DNA of 39,529 nt from Flavobacteriales bacterium (GCA_021741155.1 JAIOYP010000038.1:1-39529), one strand, 5' to 3'. Positions 8,601 through 16,900 are shown, numbered from the stretch's first letter. Numbers and translations: made by a program. The notes: generated by a model not told the origin, from the sequence alone.

Positions 8601-10022
8601 CGTGAACGATTGCGCCCTGTACTACTGACGGCATCTGCCGCGGCACTCGGTTTTCTTCCAATGGCTATTTCCAGTTCTGCTGGGGCGGAGGTTCAGCGAC
8701 CGCTGGCAACCGTTGTTGTGGGCGGATTGATTTCTGCCACCATTCTCACGCTTATTGTGCTGCCTGTGTTGTATGCAATTTTCGAAACATCGGCAGAAAA
8801 GAAAAAGAAGAAGAAAGGAAAACTACCTAAAGTGGCTCTTGCTATCGCAATGCTTTGCTTAATGGTTCCTGCAAGTTCCATGGCGCAAGAACAGACGCTA
8901 TCGCTTGATGGTGCTATTCAACTGGCGTTGCAAAACAATAATCAGCTAAAAGCTTCTCAGCTTGAAGTTGAACGCAATCGTGATTTGATTGGAGCTTCCA
9001 TCGACATTGAAAAAACACAGGTTTACTATGGTTTTGATCAGAATAATATTGCGTTGAATAATGCTCCGTTGCATGTTTGGGGATTGAGTCAATCACTCAA
9101 ATTCCCAACTGTTTATCAAGCACAGAAAAAGGTGCAGCAAGGACAGGTTTCGCTGGCCGAGCACCAATATCGCTTGGATGAACATGTGGTGAAGCGGGAA
9201 GTAAGTGGCGCTTTTGTGGAGTTGAGCAACGCGCTACAACTGCTGAACGAATTGGCAGGATTGGACAGTCTTTACAATCGGTTTTCCAAGGGGGCACAAC
9301 TCAAATTCGACCTTGGAGAATCTGATCAGTTGGAGCAATTAACCGCACAGGCCAAGTACCGTGAGGTGCATTTGAAATGGAGTCAGCAGAAGGAAAATGT
9401 GCTGGCTGCTCAACTCAACCTCAACCGTTGGATTCAGTCCGACTCGTTGCCCTCCATTTCTGCAGAACGATTAGAGCCATTGCAACCATTGCCGCTCGAT
9501 ACTGTGCAGCATCCTGCGCTCAGGTATTACGCGCAAATGCGAACGCAATCTGATCAACAGCTCAAATTGGCGCGACAGCAACTGTTGCCCGATATTCAGT
9601 TTGATGTTTTTCAGGGAACAAATGCAGCGGCCAATGCGCGTATTTATTCGGGTGTGCAGGCTGGGTTGGCTATTCCGCTTTGGTTTGGTTCGCAGCGTTC
9701 GCAGATAAAGGCGGCCAAAACCCAGCAGCAGGCTATTGAGTCGCTGTCTGAAGACCAACAACGGCAGTTGGTTTCTCGCTATCAAATGCTGCTTACCGAA
9801 CTTGAAAAGCAACAACAGGCGCTGGCTAATTACAATGAATCGGGAAAGCAATTGGCTGAAAAATTACTGAGCGGTAGCGACTTGGCCTATCGCAATGGTG
9901 AGATAGACTTTTTGCAATACACACAGCTGTTGGAACAAGCCATCAGCATCAAAACACAACACTTGAACGATTTACTCCACTACAACCTAACCGTATTGGA
10001 CATCAACTATTTAACTAATTGA
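5682..10022 (+). CDS. cusA: CusA/CzcA-type heavy-metal RND pump fused to a TolC-like channel
   Basis: A 1446-residue fusion. Residues 1 to about 1040 are a complete HAE1/HME-type RND pump: first TM at 9-30, two periplasmic porter halves, and 12 TMs. Its TM4 proton-relay motif DFGIIIDGAVIIVEY (near residue 400) fits the CzcA/CusA metal branch, where the motif usually ends in EN. A poly-Lys linker (EKKKKKKGK, about 1035) is followed by a segment that looks like a signal peptide (ALAIAMLCLMVPASSMAQ, to about 1066). Then comes a TolC-like outer-membrane factor (about 1068-1446) with the usual long coiled helices. Pump-channel fusions of this size are common in Bacteroidota. The next gene encodes the adaptor, so pump, channel and adaptor span both membranes. 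The metal (Cu/Ag or Co/Zn/Cd) cannot be read from sequence by eye. Confidence 0.93.
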   Translation: MIDRIIRFSLANKLIVLLFTATIVGAGSYSLINIPIGAVPDVTNNQVQIITTSRNLATQDVEKYLTYPVELEMANLPGVKEIRSISKFGLSVVTVVFTDELGTYLPRQLIAEKIKSAEERIPAGFGKPFMGPITTGLGEIYQYVIDVKPGYENRYSVTDLRTIQDWVVKRQLSGIPGVVEVNTWGGYLKQYEVAVDPVRIRSMNISLAEIYEAVNNNNAVVGGGYIEKENESFFIRGEGQVTSLEDVEQIVVTNRNGLPIRVKDVAKVGFGHANRFGAITGNGEGEKVLGQVMMLKDADSKKVIDAVKQRVEEMQSSLPEGVFINAVLERSELIDKTTFTIAENLLLGCLIVIFVVVLLLGNLRSGLVVASVIPLTLLFALTLMYIFGVDANLMSLGAIDFGIIIDGAVIIVEYIAYRITKERTELLPLKGAERQRFIDRVTHDGASKMMRSAVFGQLIIIIVFIPILSLTGVEGKMFRPMAMVFSFALIGAMILCFTYVPVVSALFLKPTDPDKKTISSRLMYFLEQRYAPSITWALRKKALVLSGAAALLIGVGVLFTQMGGEFVPTLDEGDFVIQPVLKTGTSLGKTIETTTRIEQILKRFPEVDQVVTRIGAAEVPTDPMSMEESDVIIKLKPKGEWTTAASKDELADSFKVALSIIPGVDYEFTQPIEMRFNELITGVRADLAIKIFGEDLDVLYRKAVEVEKAIANVEGAADIVVEKVAGLPQMSVTYDRAKIAKYGLSIAELNQLVQVGFAGMPAGTVFEGEKQFDLVVRYDKEHRHSIENLRMASVQLPNGTSLPLSEFADVQFSKGPAKISRDDTKRRIVVGVNVRGRDLESVVGDVQKIISEKVNLPVGYTVEYGGQFENLRTARERLMYAVPVALVLIFILLHFAFGSVKEALMIYSAIPLSAVGGVLALYLRGMPFSISAGVGFIALFGIAVLNGIVLIEHFKELKKRGVGTIDELVIIGTRERLRPVLLTASAAALGFLPMAISSSAGAEVQRPLATVVVGGLISATILTLIVLPVLYAIFETSAEKKKKKKGKLPKVALAIAMLCLMVPASSMAQEQTLSLDGAIQLALQNNNQLKASQLEVERNRDLIGASIDIEKTQVYYGFDQNNIALNNAPLHVWGLSQSLKFPTVYQAQKKVQQGQVSLAEHQYRLDEHVVKREVSGAFVELSNALQLLNELAGLDSLYNRFSKGAQLKFDLGESDQLEQLTAQAKYREVHLKWSQQKENVLAAQLNLNRWIQSDSLPSISAERLEPLQPLPLDTVQHPALRYYAQMRTQSDQQLKLARQQLLPDIQFDVFQGTNAAANARIYSGVQAGLAIPLWFGSQRSQIKAAKTQQQAIESLSEDQQRQLVSRYQMLLTELEKQQQALANYNESGKQLAEKLLSGSDLAYRNGEIDFLQYTQLLEQAISIKTQHLNDLLHYNLTVLDINYLTN

Positions 10023-10023
10023 A

Positions 10024-11163
10024 ATGAAAACGAATTACATCACATATACTGGCATTATTGCCGCTTTTGCGTTGCTATTAACTGCTTGTTCATCAAACGG
10101 ACCAGAAAGCACCACAGAAGCCGAAACGCCAACTGGGGAAACCGAGCTAATTACCCTCACAAAAGAACAATTCACATCATCTGGTTACCAATTGGGAACG
10201 CTTACCAAGCAGGTATTTGAAACCACGGTTACGGCCAATGGTTCGGTGGATGTTCCACCTAAATTTCAAGCATCTGTAAGCGCTTATTTTGGTGGATACG
10301 TGAAGCAAATTGACCTGCTGGTGGGCGAACATGTGCATGCTGGACAAGTACTTTTTACGCTCGAAAACCCTGAGTTCTTGGAAGTGCAGAAAGACTTTTT
10401 GGAAACAGCTGGTGAGCTGAACTATCTGAAAGAAGATTTGGCTCGTCAAGGAAGCTTGGCTGAGGCCAATGTTTCCTCTCAGAAAAAGCTGACTAAAGCA
10501 CAATCGGATTTTCAGATGATGAATGCAAAACATGCTGCGCTGAAGAAGAAGTTGGAGATGATGCATGTGGACGTAAAGGGTTTGACTGCGGAAAACCTTC
10601 GGTCTTCCATCAACATTTTGGCTCCAATAAACGGATACATCACCGATATAAACGCCACAGCTGGAACCTTTCTTTCGCCTTCAGATATTGCAATGAAAAT
10701 CATCAATACGGAACATCTTCATCTAGAATTGAAAGTGTTTGAGCAGGATGCGGCTAAGATTACCGAGGGGCAGCTGATTCATTTCCGAGTGCAGAATGAA
10801 AAAGCATATCGCGAAGCGGAAGTTCATCTCGTCAATAAGAACCTTGACGCGGAATCACGCACGTTGAATGTGCACGGGCATATTGATGCTGTTTCCGCTA
10901 AAGGACTGACGGTGGGATCATACATTGAAGCGCAGATTGTGACTGGCTCAGATACACTTTTGGCTTTGCCGACTGCTGCGGTTGTCGAATTGGAAGGACG
11001 CCACTTTGTGCTGAAAGCGCTGGACAATCAAACGGATTTTGAACGACTGGAAGTAAAGCTGGTACAGGTACAAACCGATTTTACAGCCATTGAAATGCCG
11101 ACTGGCGTTTCTGTTTCCACGGAATTCTTAACGGTTGGAGCGTATGATATGATAGCCGATTGA
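10024..11163 (+). CDS. cusB: CusB-like periplasmic adaptor lipoprotein
   Basis: This 379-residue membrane-fusion protein begins 1 bp after the pump stop. A lipoprotein signal ends at LLTACS (Cys22), so it is anchored by lipid rather than by a TM. The HlyD/CusB plan follows: a barrel-sandwich half (GYVKQIDLLVGEHVHAGQVLFTL), a helical hairpin of about 60 residues (122-185), the second lipoyl half (INILAPINGYITDINATAGTFL) and beta-barrel/membrane-proximal domains. It links the RND pump to the fused TolC-like channel. No Met- or His-rich N-terminal metal-binding extension like that of E. coli CusB is evident. The operon ends with a 13-bp hairpin. Confidence 0.92.
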   Translation: MKTNYITYTGIIAAFALLLTACSSNGPESTTEAETPTGETELITLTKEQFTSSGYQLGTLTKQVFETTVTANGSVDVPPKFQASVSAYFGGYVKQIDLLVGEHVHAGQVLFTLENPEFLEVQKDFLETAGELNYLKEDLARQGSLAEANVSSQKKLTKAQSDFQMMNAKHAALKKKLEMMHVDVKGLTAENLRSSINILAPINGYITDINATAGTFLSPSDIAMKIINTEHLHLELKVFEQDAAKITEGQLIHFRVQNEKAYREAEVHLVNKNLDAESRTLNVHGHIDAVSAKGLTVGSYIEAQIVTGSDTLLALPTAAVVELEGRHFVLKALDNQTDFERLEVKLVQVQTDFTAIEMPTGVSVSTEFLTVGAYDMIAD

Positions 11164-11184
11164 TGTGACATGCTATATGGAGAT

Positions 11185-11213
11185 AGTCGTCAACTTTCAA
11201 AAAGTTGACGACT
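11185..11213. terminator. Perfect 13-bp hairpin after the efflux operon
   Basis: AGTCGTCAACTTT and AAAGTTGACGACT flank a 3-nt loop, 21 bp after the adaptor stop codon. There is no T-run, so it is either a non-canonical terminator or a 3'-end protector. Confidence 0.65.
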
Positions 11214-11218
11214 CTGCT

Positions 11219-11243
11219 AATTGTGGAGATATTTCATTTGCCG
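11219..11243. repeat. Left copy of sdhC promoter-like direct repeat
   Basis: These 25 bp match 11915-11939 at 24 of 25 positions. The single difference changes TACATTTG to TTCATTTG, so this copy has lost the conserved A of the -7 box. Weaker similarity continues to about 11260. The two copies bracket the toxin-antitoxin genes. Confidence 0.8.
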
Positions 11244-11267
11244 ATGTAAAGCATACCCGCTCAATAA

Positions 11268-11582
11268 TTAAAGGCCAAAGTGCTTTTTAACCTCTCCCTC
11301 AATTTTCTTCGGGTTTTGCCGTGTGTCAATAATGTTCATGACAAAGATGGCATCGTTATGAATCTCGTATAGAATAGTTGTCTGTTTGATAATGACGCAT
11401 TTTCGGAGCCCTTCAGAAACAGCACTCTCAGGAAACGCTTTGGGATTTAATCTAACGGCTTCAAGTTTTCCATTCAGCTTTTCAAGGAATGAATTCGCAG
11501 AGCCGTCAGACCATTCTTCTCTAAGATAATCAATCAGCTTTTCGAGTTTGAATACACTCAGTTCAGAAAACCGAATGATCAT
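11268..11582 (-). CDS. ParE/RelE-superfamily toxin
   Basis: A 104-residue protein starting at ATG 11582, whose A is shared with the TGA of the antitoxin gene. An in-frame GTG one codon earlier is the other option. Family features are an N-terminal strand (MIIRFSELSVFKLEKLIDYL), a helix pair, the segment GLRKCVIIKQTTILYEI and the C-terminal strand FVMNIIDTRQNPKKI. The arrangement resembles ParE-like toxins (gyrase poisons or mRNA interferases). It is adjacent to and translationally coupled with an antitoxin gene located upstream, the usual order. The target is not predictable from sequence alone. Confidence 0.83.
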   Translation of the reverse strand: MIIRFSELSVFKLEKLIDYLREEWSDGSANSFLEKLNGKLEAVRLNPKAFPESAVSEGLRKCVIIKQTTILYEIHNDAIFVMNIIDTRQNPKKIEGEVKKHFGL

Positions 11583-11803
11583 CACTTTGAAAGTCGCTTA
11601 TACACGGCTTCCCATTCTTCAACTTTCCCTTCTGAAACTTGTTGGCGACTCAATTCAACTTCAGCCTTTTGCGCGTCAGTAAGCTCATCCCAAAAATCAC
11701 TTTTATCTGAATTGAAAATGGAAAGAACCGCTCTCAATTGCCCGTCATTATCCGCAGACAAGACGTGTTTGAGGGCTTCCAATTTTAGCGCAGCGTTGCT
11801 CAT
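11582..11803 (-). CDS. Cognate antitoxin of the ParE/RelE-type module
   Basis: A 73-residue helical, acidic protein ending VEEWEAVYKRLSK. The middle contains FWDELTDAQKAEVELSRQQVSEGKVEEWEAV, resembling the C-terminal toxin-wrapping half of Bacteroidota antitoxins paired with ParE-like toxins. I see no clear DNA-binding ribbon-helix-helix at the N-terminus. It is the first gene of the two-gene module and overlaps the toxin start by 1 bp. The promoter should lie between 11804 and 11914, back to back with the sdhC promoter. Confidence 0.8.
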   Translation of the reverse strand: MSNAALKLEALKHVLSADNDGQLRAVLSIFNSDKSDFWDELTDAQKAEVELSRQQVSEGKVEEWEAVYKRLSK

Positions 11804-11914
11804 GTTATCAAAGGTAAGAAACTTCTAAACCTGTCAATAATTGTAGCGAGAATACAATCTCTGAATCTTTGAGCTATTAAGAATCCTTCTAAATAAAACA
11901 GAAGACATACCTAT

Positions 11915-11939
11915 AATTGTGGAGATATTACATTTGCCG
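11915..11939 (+). promoter_or_regulatory. sdhC promoter region with TACATTTG -7 box; right copy of direct repeat
   Basis: TACATTTG at 11929-11936 matches TAnnTTTG exactly and lies 48 bp before the sdhC start. A TTG at the proper -33 distance is not evident. The surrounding 25 bp recur at 11219-11243. Confidence 0.6.
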
Positions 11940-11947
11940 CTATAATG

Positions 11948-11967
11948 CAAAGCCCGTTCGGGTTTTT
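11948..11967 (+). other. Small GC hairpin with T-run in the sdhC leader
   Basis: AAAGCCCGTTCGGGTTTTT forms a short stem (AAAGCCC/GGGTTTT, G-T allowed) followed by Ts, about 5-10 nt after the predicted transcription start and 17 nt before the sdhC ATG. It looks like a miniature terminator or attenuator, but could also be a leftover 3' end. Confidence 0.4.
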
Positions 11968-11984
11968 ACCAAAATCAGACATCA

Positions 11985-12665
11985 ATGTCCAGTTCGATAG
12001 CAAAAAAGATAGCGATGGCCCTATCGGGGTTCTTCCTGCTGTTTTTCCTTCTGCAGCATCTTACCATCAACTTCATTTCGGTGATTAGTGTCGATGGTTT
12101 TAATGCCACATCTCACTTTATGGGAACCAATCCAATCGTGCAAATAGCGCTGCAGCCAGTGCTTGCGTTTGGTGTCATTTTTCACTTGATGATGGGAATG
12201 CGCTTGGAATTGCAGAATCGTGCTTCTCGTCCAATTAAGTATGCGATGAACAAGCCAGCTGAGAATTCTTCTTGGATGAGCCGCAACATGATTATCACAG
12301 GAATTATGATTTTCCTTTTCCTTGGAATGCACTTTTACGATTTTTGGATTCCAGAATTGAATGTGAAGTATCTGCAAGGCGATATGTCAGGTCTAATTGA
12401 CCCGATGAATCCAGATAGCGGAATGCGTTATTGGGAAGAGCTTCATCACAAATTCCACGACCCAATTAGAACGGGGCTTTACGTGCTGTCATTCGTATTC
12501 TTAGGATTGCACTTGATGCACGGTTTTCAGTCGGCTTTCCAGTCGGTTGGATTCAATCACCGCAAGTACACGCCTACAATTAAGAAGCTTTCTAACATTT
12601 ACGCCATTGTGGTGCCGCTCGGATTTATCCTTGTTGCGGTTTATCACTTCATGACGCAATCATAA
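11985..12665 (+). CDS. sdhC: Succinate dehydrogenase cytochrome b subunit
   Basis: A 226-residue integral membrane protein of the single-subunit, five-TM cytochrome b558 type used by Bacteroidota and by epsilon-proteobacterial fumarate reductases. Candidate heme ligands are the conserved His residues in [30 protein letters not shown] and [12 protein letters not shown], which would bind two hemes b. It anchors SdhAB to the inner membrane and passes electrons to menaquinone. sdhA begins 10 bp downstream. The reaction direction (succinate oxidation or fumarate reduction) cannot be read from this subunit alone. Confidence 0.95.
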   Translation: MSSSIAKKIAMALSGFFLLFFLLQHLTINFISVISVDGFNATSHFMGTNPIVQIALQPVLAFGVIFHLMMGMRLELQNRASRPIKYAMNKPAENSSWMSRNMIITGIMIFLFLGMHFYDFWIPELNVKYLQGDMSGLIDPMNPDSGMRYWEELHHKFHDPIRTGLYVLSFVFLGLHLMHGFQSAFQSVGFNHRKYTPTIKKLSNIYAIVVPLGFILVAVYHFMTQS

Positions 12666-12675
12666 AATCGGAGCC

Positions 12676-14688
12676 ATGTCATTGGATGCCAAGATACCTG
12701 AAGGTCCTTTAAAGGATAAATGGACCAACCATAAAAATCACATCAACGTTGTAAATCCTGCCAACAAGCGCCACATCGATATTATCGTTGTGGGAACAGG
12801 TTTGGCTGGAGGTGCTGCCGCTGCTTCGCTTGCGGAGATGGGCTACAACGTAAAGGCGTTCTGCTATCAGGATAGCCCACGAAGAGCGCACTCAATTGCG
12901 GCTCAAGGTGGAATTAACGCTGCCAAGAATTACCAGAATGATGGCGATTCTACCTACCGTTTGTTTTACGACACGGTAAAAGGTGGCGATTACCGCTCAA
13001 GAGAAGCGAATGTGTACCGTTTGGCGGAGGTTTCTGCCAATATCATTGACCAGTGTGTGGCGCAAGGCGTTCCATTTGCGAGAGATTACGGTGGCCTTTT
13101 GGACAACCGTTCTTTCGGTGGTGTGTTGGTTTCGAGAACATTCTACGCTAAAGGACAAACAGGACAGCAGTTGTTGTTGGGAGCTTATTCGGCTATGAAT
13201 CGCCAGATTGCTCAAGGCAAGATTGCCATGTACAACCGCCACGAAATGTTGGATGTGGTACTTGTTGGCGGAAAAGCCCGTGGAATTATTGCCCGCGATT
13301 TGGTTACGGGTGAGATTGAAAGACATTCGGCTCATGCAGTGATTGTTGCAACTGGAGGTTACGGAAACGTATTCTTCTTGAGCACAAACGCCATGGGATC
13401 GAACGTTACCGCTTCGTGGAAAATCCACAAGAAGGGAGCGTATTTCGCAAATCCTTGCTACACGCAGATTCACCCAACGTGTATTCCACGTTCGGGAGAT
13501 CATCAGTCTAAATTGACGTTGATGTCTGAGTCGTTGCGTAACGATGGACGTATTTGGGTTCCGAAGAAATTGGAGGATGTGAAAGCTATCCGTGAAGGAA
13601 AGCTGAAGCCAAAAGAACTGAAAGAAGAAGACCGCGATTATTACTTGGAAAGACGTTACCCGGCATTTGGTAACCTCGTTCCGCGTGACGTGGCATCGCG
13701 CGCAGCGAAAGAAAGATGCGATGCAGGATTTGGCGTGAATGCTACAGGTGAGGCTGTATATCTTGATTTCGCTTCGGCAATTATGCGTTACGGAACTACG
13801 GAGGCGCACATTCAAGGATTGCACAACCCAACGCAAGATCAAATTCGGGAGTTGGGCGAGAAGGCGGTTGAGAACAAATACGGCAACCTTTTTCAGATGT
13901 ACGAGAAGATTGTAGATCAGAATCCGTACAAAACACCGATGATGATTTACCCTGCGGTGCATTACACCATGGGCGGTATTTGGGTTGATTACAACTTGAT
14001 GACAACCATCCCAGGTTGCTATGCTGCCGGAGAGGCAAACTTCTCCGATCACGGTGCAAACCGTTTGGGAGCTTCGGCTTTGATGCAAGGTTTGGCAGAC
14101 GGTTATTTCGTTCTTCCGTACACCGTTGGCGATTACTTGGCCAACGACATCCGAACAGGTAAAATTCCTACCAATTCGCCAGAATTTGATGCTGCCGAGA
14201 AAGAAGTAAAAGACCGCTTAGAGCGTTTCATTAACATTAAGGGAACCAAATCTGTGGATCATTTCCATAAGGAATTGGGTAAGGTGATGTGGGACAACGT
14301 TGGAATGGCACGTAATGCCGAAGGCTTGAAAGAGGCGATGGCTAAAATCAAACAGATTCGTGAGGAGTTCTGGAAAGATGTTCGGGTTCCGGGTGGATTG
14401 AACGAAATGAACCCTGAGTTGGAGAAAGCAGGCCGAGTGGCAGATTTCTTGGAGCTAGGAGAGCTTTTCGCAAAAGATGCGTTAGACAGAAACGAAAGCT
14501 GCGGAGGTCACTTCCGCGAAGAATCTGTAGAGATTGGTGGCGAACAAGAAGGAGAAGCCAAGCGAGATGATGCAAACTTCGCGTTCGTATCTGCTTGGGA
14601 ATGGACAGGAAACCCTAGCGAAGCGAAACTTCACAAGGAAAACTTGGTGTTCCACGATATCGAATTGAAACAGCGTAGCTACAAATAA
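12676..14688 (+). CDS. sdhA: Succinate dehydrogenase/fumarate reductase flavoprotein subunit
   Basis: A 670-residue catalytic subunit that oxidises succinate to fumarate with covalently bound FAD. Visible motifs are the Rossmann [18 protein letters not shown] (about residues 40-58), the FAD-attachment [15 protein letters not shown] with the linking His, the substrate-binding [15 protein letters not shown], and the FAD/active-site segment [20 protein letters not shown]. The C-terminus carries [12 protein letters not shown]. The length and motif style match the long SdhA of the Bacteroidota/B. subtilis type. It lies between sdhC and sdhB with spacers of 10 and 14 bp, a clear operon. Confidence 0.97.
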   Translation: MSLDAKIPEGPLKDKWTNHKNHINVVNPANKRHIDIIVVGTGLAGGAAAASLAEMGYNVKAFCYQDSPRRAHSIAAQGGINAAKNYQNDGDSTYRLFYDTVKGGDYRSREANVYRLAEVSANIIDQCVAQGVPFARDYGGLLDNRSFGGVLVSRTFYAKGQTGQQLLLGAYSAMNRQIAQGKIAMYNRHEMLDVVLVGGKARGIIARDLVTGEIERHSAHAVIVATGGYGNVFFLSTNAMGSNVTASWKIHKKGAYFANPCYTQIHPTCIPRSGDHQSKLTLMSESLRNDGRIWVPKKLEDVKAIREGKLKPKELKEEDRDYYLERRYPAFGNLVPRDVASRAAKERCDAGFGVNATGEAVYLDFASAIMRYGTTEAHIQGLHNPTQDQIRELGEKAVENKYGNLFQMYEKIVDQNPYKTPMMIYPAVHYTMGGIWVDYNLMTTIPGCYAAGEANFSDHGANRLGASALMQGLADGYFVLPYTVGDYLANDIRTGKIPTNSPEFDAAEKEVKDRLERFINIKGTKSVDHFHKELGKVMWDNVGMARNAEGLKEAMAKIKQIREEFWKDVRVPGGLNEMNPELEKAGRVADFLELGELFAKDALDRNESCGGHFREESVEIGGEQEGEAKRDDANFAFVSAWEWTGNPSEAKLHKENLVFHDIELKQRSYK

Positions 14689-14702
14689 GAAATCCGAGAG
14701 AC

Positions 14703-15455
14703 ATGAATCTTACACTCAAAGTCTGGAGACAGAAAGACGGAAAAGCAAAAGGAGAGCTCGTTACGTACCAAATTAAGGACGTATCGCCCGATTCATCCTT
14801 CTTGGAGATGCTTGATATGCTGAACGAGAATTTGGTGAACGAAGGGAAAGATCCTGCCGCGTTTGACCACGATTGTCGGGAGGGAATCTGCGGTATGTGC
14901 TCGCTTTACATCAATGGAGAAGCCCACGGCCCGGGTCGTTTAATTACGACTTGCCAGTTGCACATGCGTTCGTTTAAGGATGGCGAAACCATCTACATCG
15001 AGCCATTTAGAGCAGCGGCATTCCCAGTTATAAAGGATTTGGTTGTTGACAGAAGCGCGTTTGACCGCATTCAGCAAGCTGGAGGGTACGTGTCTGTAAA
15101 CACCTCTGGAAACACACAGGATGCGAACTCATTGCCTATTCCGAAGGATGATGCAGATAAAGCGTTTGATGCAGCTACCTGCATCGGTTGCGGTGCTTGT
15201 GTTGCCACGTGCAAAAACTCATCGGCCATGCTTTTTGTAGCCGCTAAAGTGTCTCAATTCGCTCTTCTTCCGCAAGGAAAGGTGGAAGCCAAGAGACGTG
15301 TGCTAAACATGGTGAAGCAGATGGACGAAGAAGGTTTCGGAAACTGCACCAACACAGGCGCGTGCGAAGTTGAATGCCCAAAAGGTATCTCGTTGGAGAA
15401 CATTGCTCGCATGAACCGCGAGTATTTTTCTGCCGCTATTACCAGCGAGGAGTAG
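14703..15455 (+). CDS. sdhB: Succinate dehydrogenase iron-sulfur subunit
   Basis: A 250-residue subunit that carries electrons from the FAD of SdhA to the heme/quinone site of SdhC. The [2Fe-2S] ligands are in [16 protein letters not shown] and the later TTCQLH. The second domain has [15 protein letters not shown] and [15 protein letters not shown], supplying the ligands for the [4Fe-4S] and [3Fe-4S] clusters. Last gene of sdhCAB. A purine-rich low-complexity tract and a strong terminator hairpin (15566-15594) follow. Confidence 0.97.
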   Translation: MNLTLKVWRQKDGKAKGELVTYQIKDVSPDSSFLEMLDMLNENLVNEGKDPAAFDHDCREGICGMCSLYINGEAHGPGRLITTCQLHMRSFKDGETIYIEPFRAAAFPVIKDLVVDRSAFDRIQQAGGYVSVNTSGNTQDANSLPIPKDDADKAFDAATCIGCGACVATCKNSSAMLFVAAKVSQFALLPQGKVEAKRRVLNMVKQMDEEGFGNCTNTGACEVECPKGISLENIARMNREYFSAAITSEE

Positions 15456-15463
15456 GGGAAAAG

Positions 15464-15565
15464 AGGAATTAGCAAATGAGCGAATTAGCGAATTAGGAAA
15501 AGGAGAAAAGGAAAAAGGGGAAAAGGGGAAAAGGAGAAAAGGAAAAAGGGAAAAAGGAGAAAAGG
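15464..15565. repeat. Purine-rich simple-sequence tract
   Basis: It begins with GAATTAGC-type 9-bp repeats (15464-15495) and continues as AAAAGG/AAAAGGAG repeats for about 70 bp, directly before the sdhB terminator. Such low-complexity tracts recur between genes in Bacteroidota and are prone to length variation. No coding potential. Confidence 0.8.
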
Positions 15566-15594
15566 AAAAAGGTCGCTGCGAAGCGGCCTTTTTT
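15566..15594 (+). terminator. Intrinsic terminator of sdhCAB
   Basis: A 12-bp stem (AAAAAGGTCGCT with AGCGGCCTTTTT, one G-T pair) closed by a GCGA tetraloop and followed by a run of six T. Because the stem starts with A5 and ends with T5, it could also work on the opposite strand. Confidence 0.88.
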
Positions 15595-15658
15595 GTTTAG
15601 GAAGTTAGAGGCCCCAGCGTTATCAACCTGTTTTTGGTTCTCCTTCGGGATTGGAACT

Positions 15659-15826
15659 TTGCCCATCTTCTCTCACTATTCTAGCCATTTATATCATTCT
15701 TTTGGCCGTTTATCTGAAAATTCTAGCCATTTAAGTCATTCTTTTAGCCATATATCTGAAAATACTAGCCATTTAAGCCAATATTCTAGCCATTTACATC
15801 AAAGAGTTAGCCATTATTTTTGAAAA
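15659..15826. repeat. Second 21-bp-periodic array, eight units
   Basis: Eight units of exactly 21 bp start at 15659 and end at 15826. The strongest units read TCTAGCCATTTAAGTCATTCT or are close to it. Units alternate between a CATTCT-ending and a GAAAAT-ending form, giving a 42-bp super-period for the first part. The first unit (GCCCAT) and the last are degenerate. The array lies in the convergent gap between sdhB and the minus-strand gene ending at 15857. A plus-strand frame reading Ser-His-Leu heptads is open only because of the period. When the array at 140-454 is reverse-complemented, both share a core of the form A-n-CCA-n-TTAA. Confidence 0.88.
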
Positions 15827-15856
15827 TTCTTCAGTATGATTCGAAGATATTGGTGG

Positions 15857-16804
15857 TTATTTGGCTCTCAAAACAGAAAAAATGCCCGTGGTGGTAGAAG
15901 AGGTATTTAGCACCGTGAGAACGCTGAATCCCTTGGTAATTCCATAAACGTCTCCGGGAAGGATGGTTACAAAACTTCCCGAAGCGGTCTTGCCTCTATA
16001 CAGATGGAGCGTGGTGGTGCCATTATTTTTAAACGTTCCGCCAATAATGCAGTGGCCTACCGTTTTTGTGCTGCTCAGTTTCACCTTACTCACTATTTGT
16101 TTGGGTGCACGCGGGCTATCATCAACCGTAAACCCCCAATGGCCCAACTCTTTGGGGTTGGTGGGGTATAGCGCCATCAAAAAAGCACCAATGGAGCGCA
16201 AATGGCCGCTCACTGTGGCCATGGCATTGTTGCGATCTTGGGTGGCATCTTCCGATTCTTTGGCCAGTTTGGTGGCCGCTTTAGCCGCTAGTTGCGATGC
16301 GGCCATGGCAGCAGCATCGGCAGCAATGCTGGTGTTGTTTTGAGTAAGAAAAGGGTCTAAAGGACTGCTTCCCAGAGGCAGATACGTGTCGTATTTTGTT
16401 TGGAGGGCCTTAAAAATGAGGGCGCGTGCGTCATATCCTGTCGGATACTTAATTCTGCCTGTGGTGGTAATGGGCGCGCCCCAATTGCCAAGCTCCATGT
16501 AGTTGGGCGAGTAGAGTTTTTTAAGAAACTGATAGTAGTTGCGCACGTTTGCAAACACCGGATCCCACTTTAAATCGCGTTTTTGTGTGTGATCTTCGGC
16601 CTCTTTAGACTTGTTGCTGTGCGCCCGTTCGTTAGCTTCTGCACTGCTTAGGGCGGCTTGGTCATCCACAAAACTGATGTCGTGCTGATTGATAAAAGCT
16701 TCAATCGGGCTGGTGCCCACCGCAAAACTCTCGTGCTTTTCTTTTACCGCATCAAACAAAAGACGCAGAAAAACCAGATTTTCCGGAAAAATGATGCGCG
16801 CCAT
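15857..16804 (-). CDS. Uncharacterised tandem-repeat protein with C-terminal beta domain
   Basis: A 315-residue protein without signal peptide or TM. It contains two copies of one unit. Copy 1 (about 8-112) runs from FPENLVFLRLLFDAVKEKHE through SPIEAFI to YSPNYMELGNWG. Copy 2 (about 128-227) runs from ARALIFKALQTKYDTY through SPLDPFL to YPTNPKELGHWGFTV. Each copy contains a long Ala/Glu-rich helix (likely coiled coil), a second helix and the closing N/H-WG motif. Residues 228-315 are beta-rich (LHLYRGKTASGSFVTILPGD) and end the protein. I have seen similar repeat proteins in Bacteroidota but know of no assigned function. It stands alone: convergent with sdhB and with no neighbour on its strand within 480 bp. 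Confidence 0.7.
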   Translation of the reverse strand: MARIIFPENLVFLRLLFDAVKEKHESFAVGTSPIEAFINQHDISFVDDQAALSSAEANERAHSNKSKEAEDHTQKRDLKWDPVFANVRNYYQFLKKLYSPNYMELGNWGAPITTTGRIKYPTGYDARALIFKALQTKYDTYLPLGSSPLDPFLTQNNTSIAADAAAMAASQLAAKAATKLAKESEDATQDRNNAMATVSGHLRSIGAFLMALYPTNPKELGHWGFTVDDSPRAPKQIVSKVKLSSTKTVGHCIIGGTFKNNGTTTLHLYRGKTASGSFVTILPGDVYGITKGFSVLTVLNTSSTTTGIFSVLRAK

Positions 16805-16900
16805 GGTATCTTAGGTTTACAGAAAGTGGAATCGGAGATAAGAACTGCTAAAAATGCAACACGAATATCCAAAAAAATGTATGTCCGCTACTTTCCCCAA

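Noticed and set aside
12997..14088. 363-codon minus-strand frame opposite sdhA
   Set aside because: It is a shadow of the strongly conserved sdhA frame, with Cys/Arg/His-rich composition and no family resemblance.
15593..15823. Plus-strand frame of 76 codons with Ser-His-Leu heptads
   Set aside because: Same cause: it is read through the second 21-bp array and starts within the terminator T-run.
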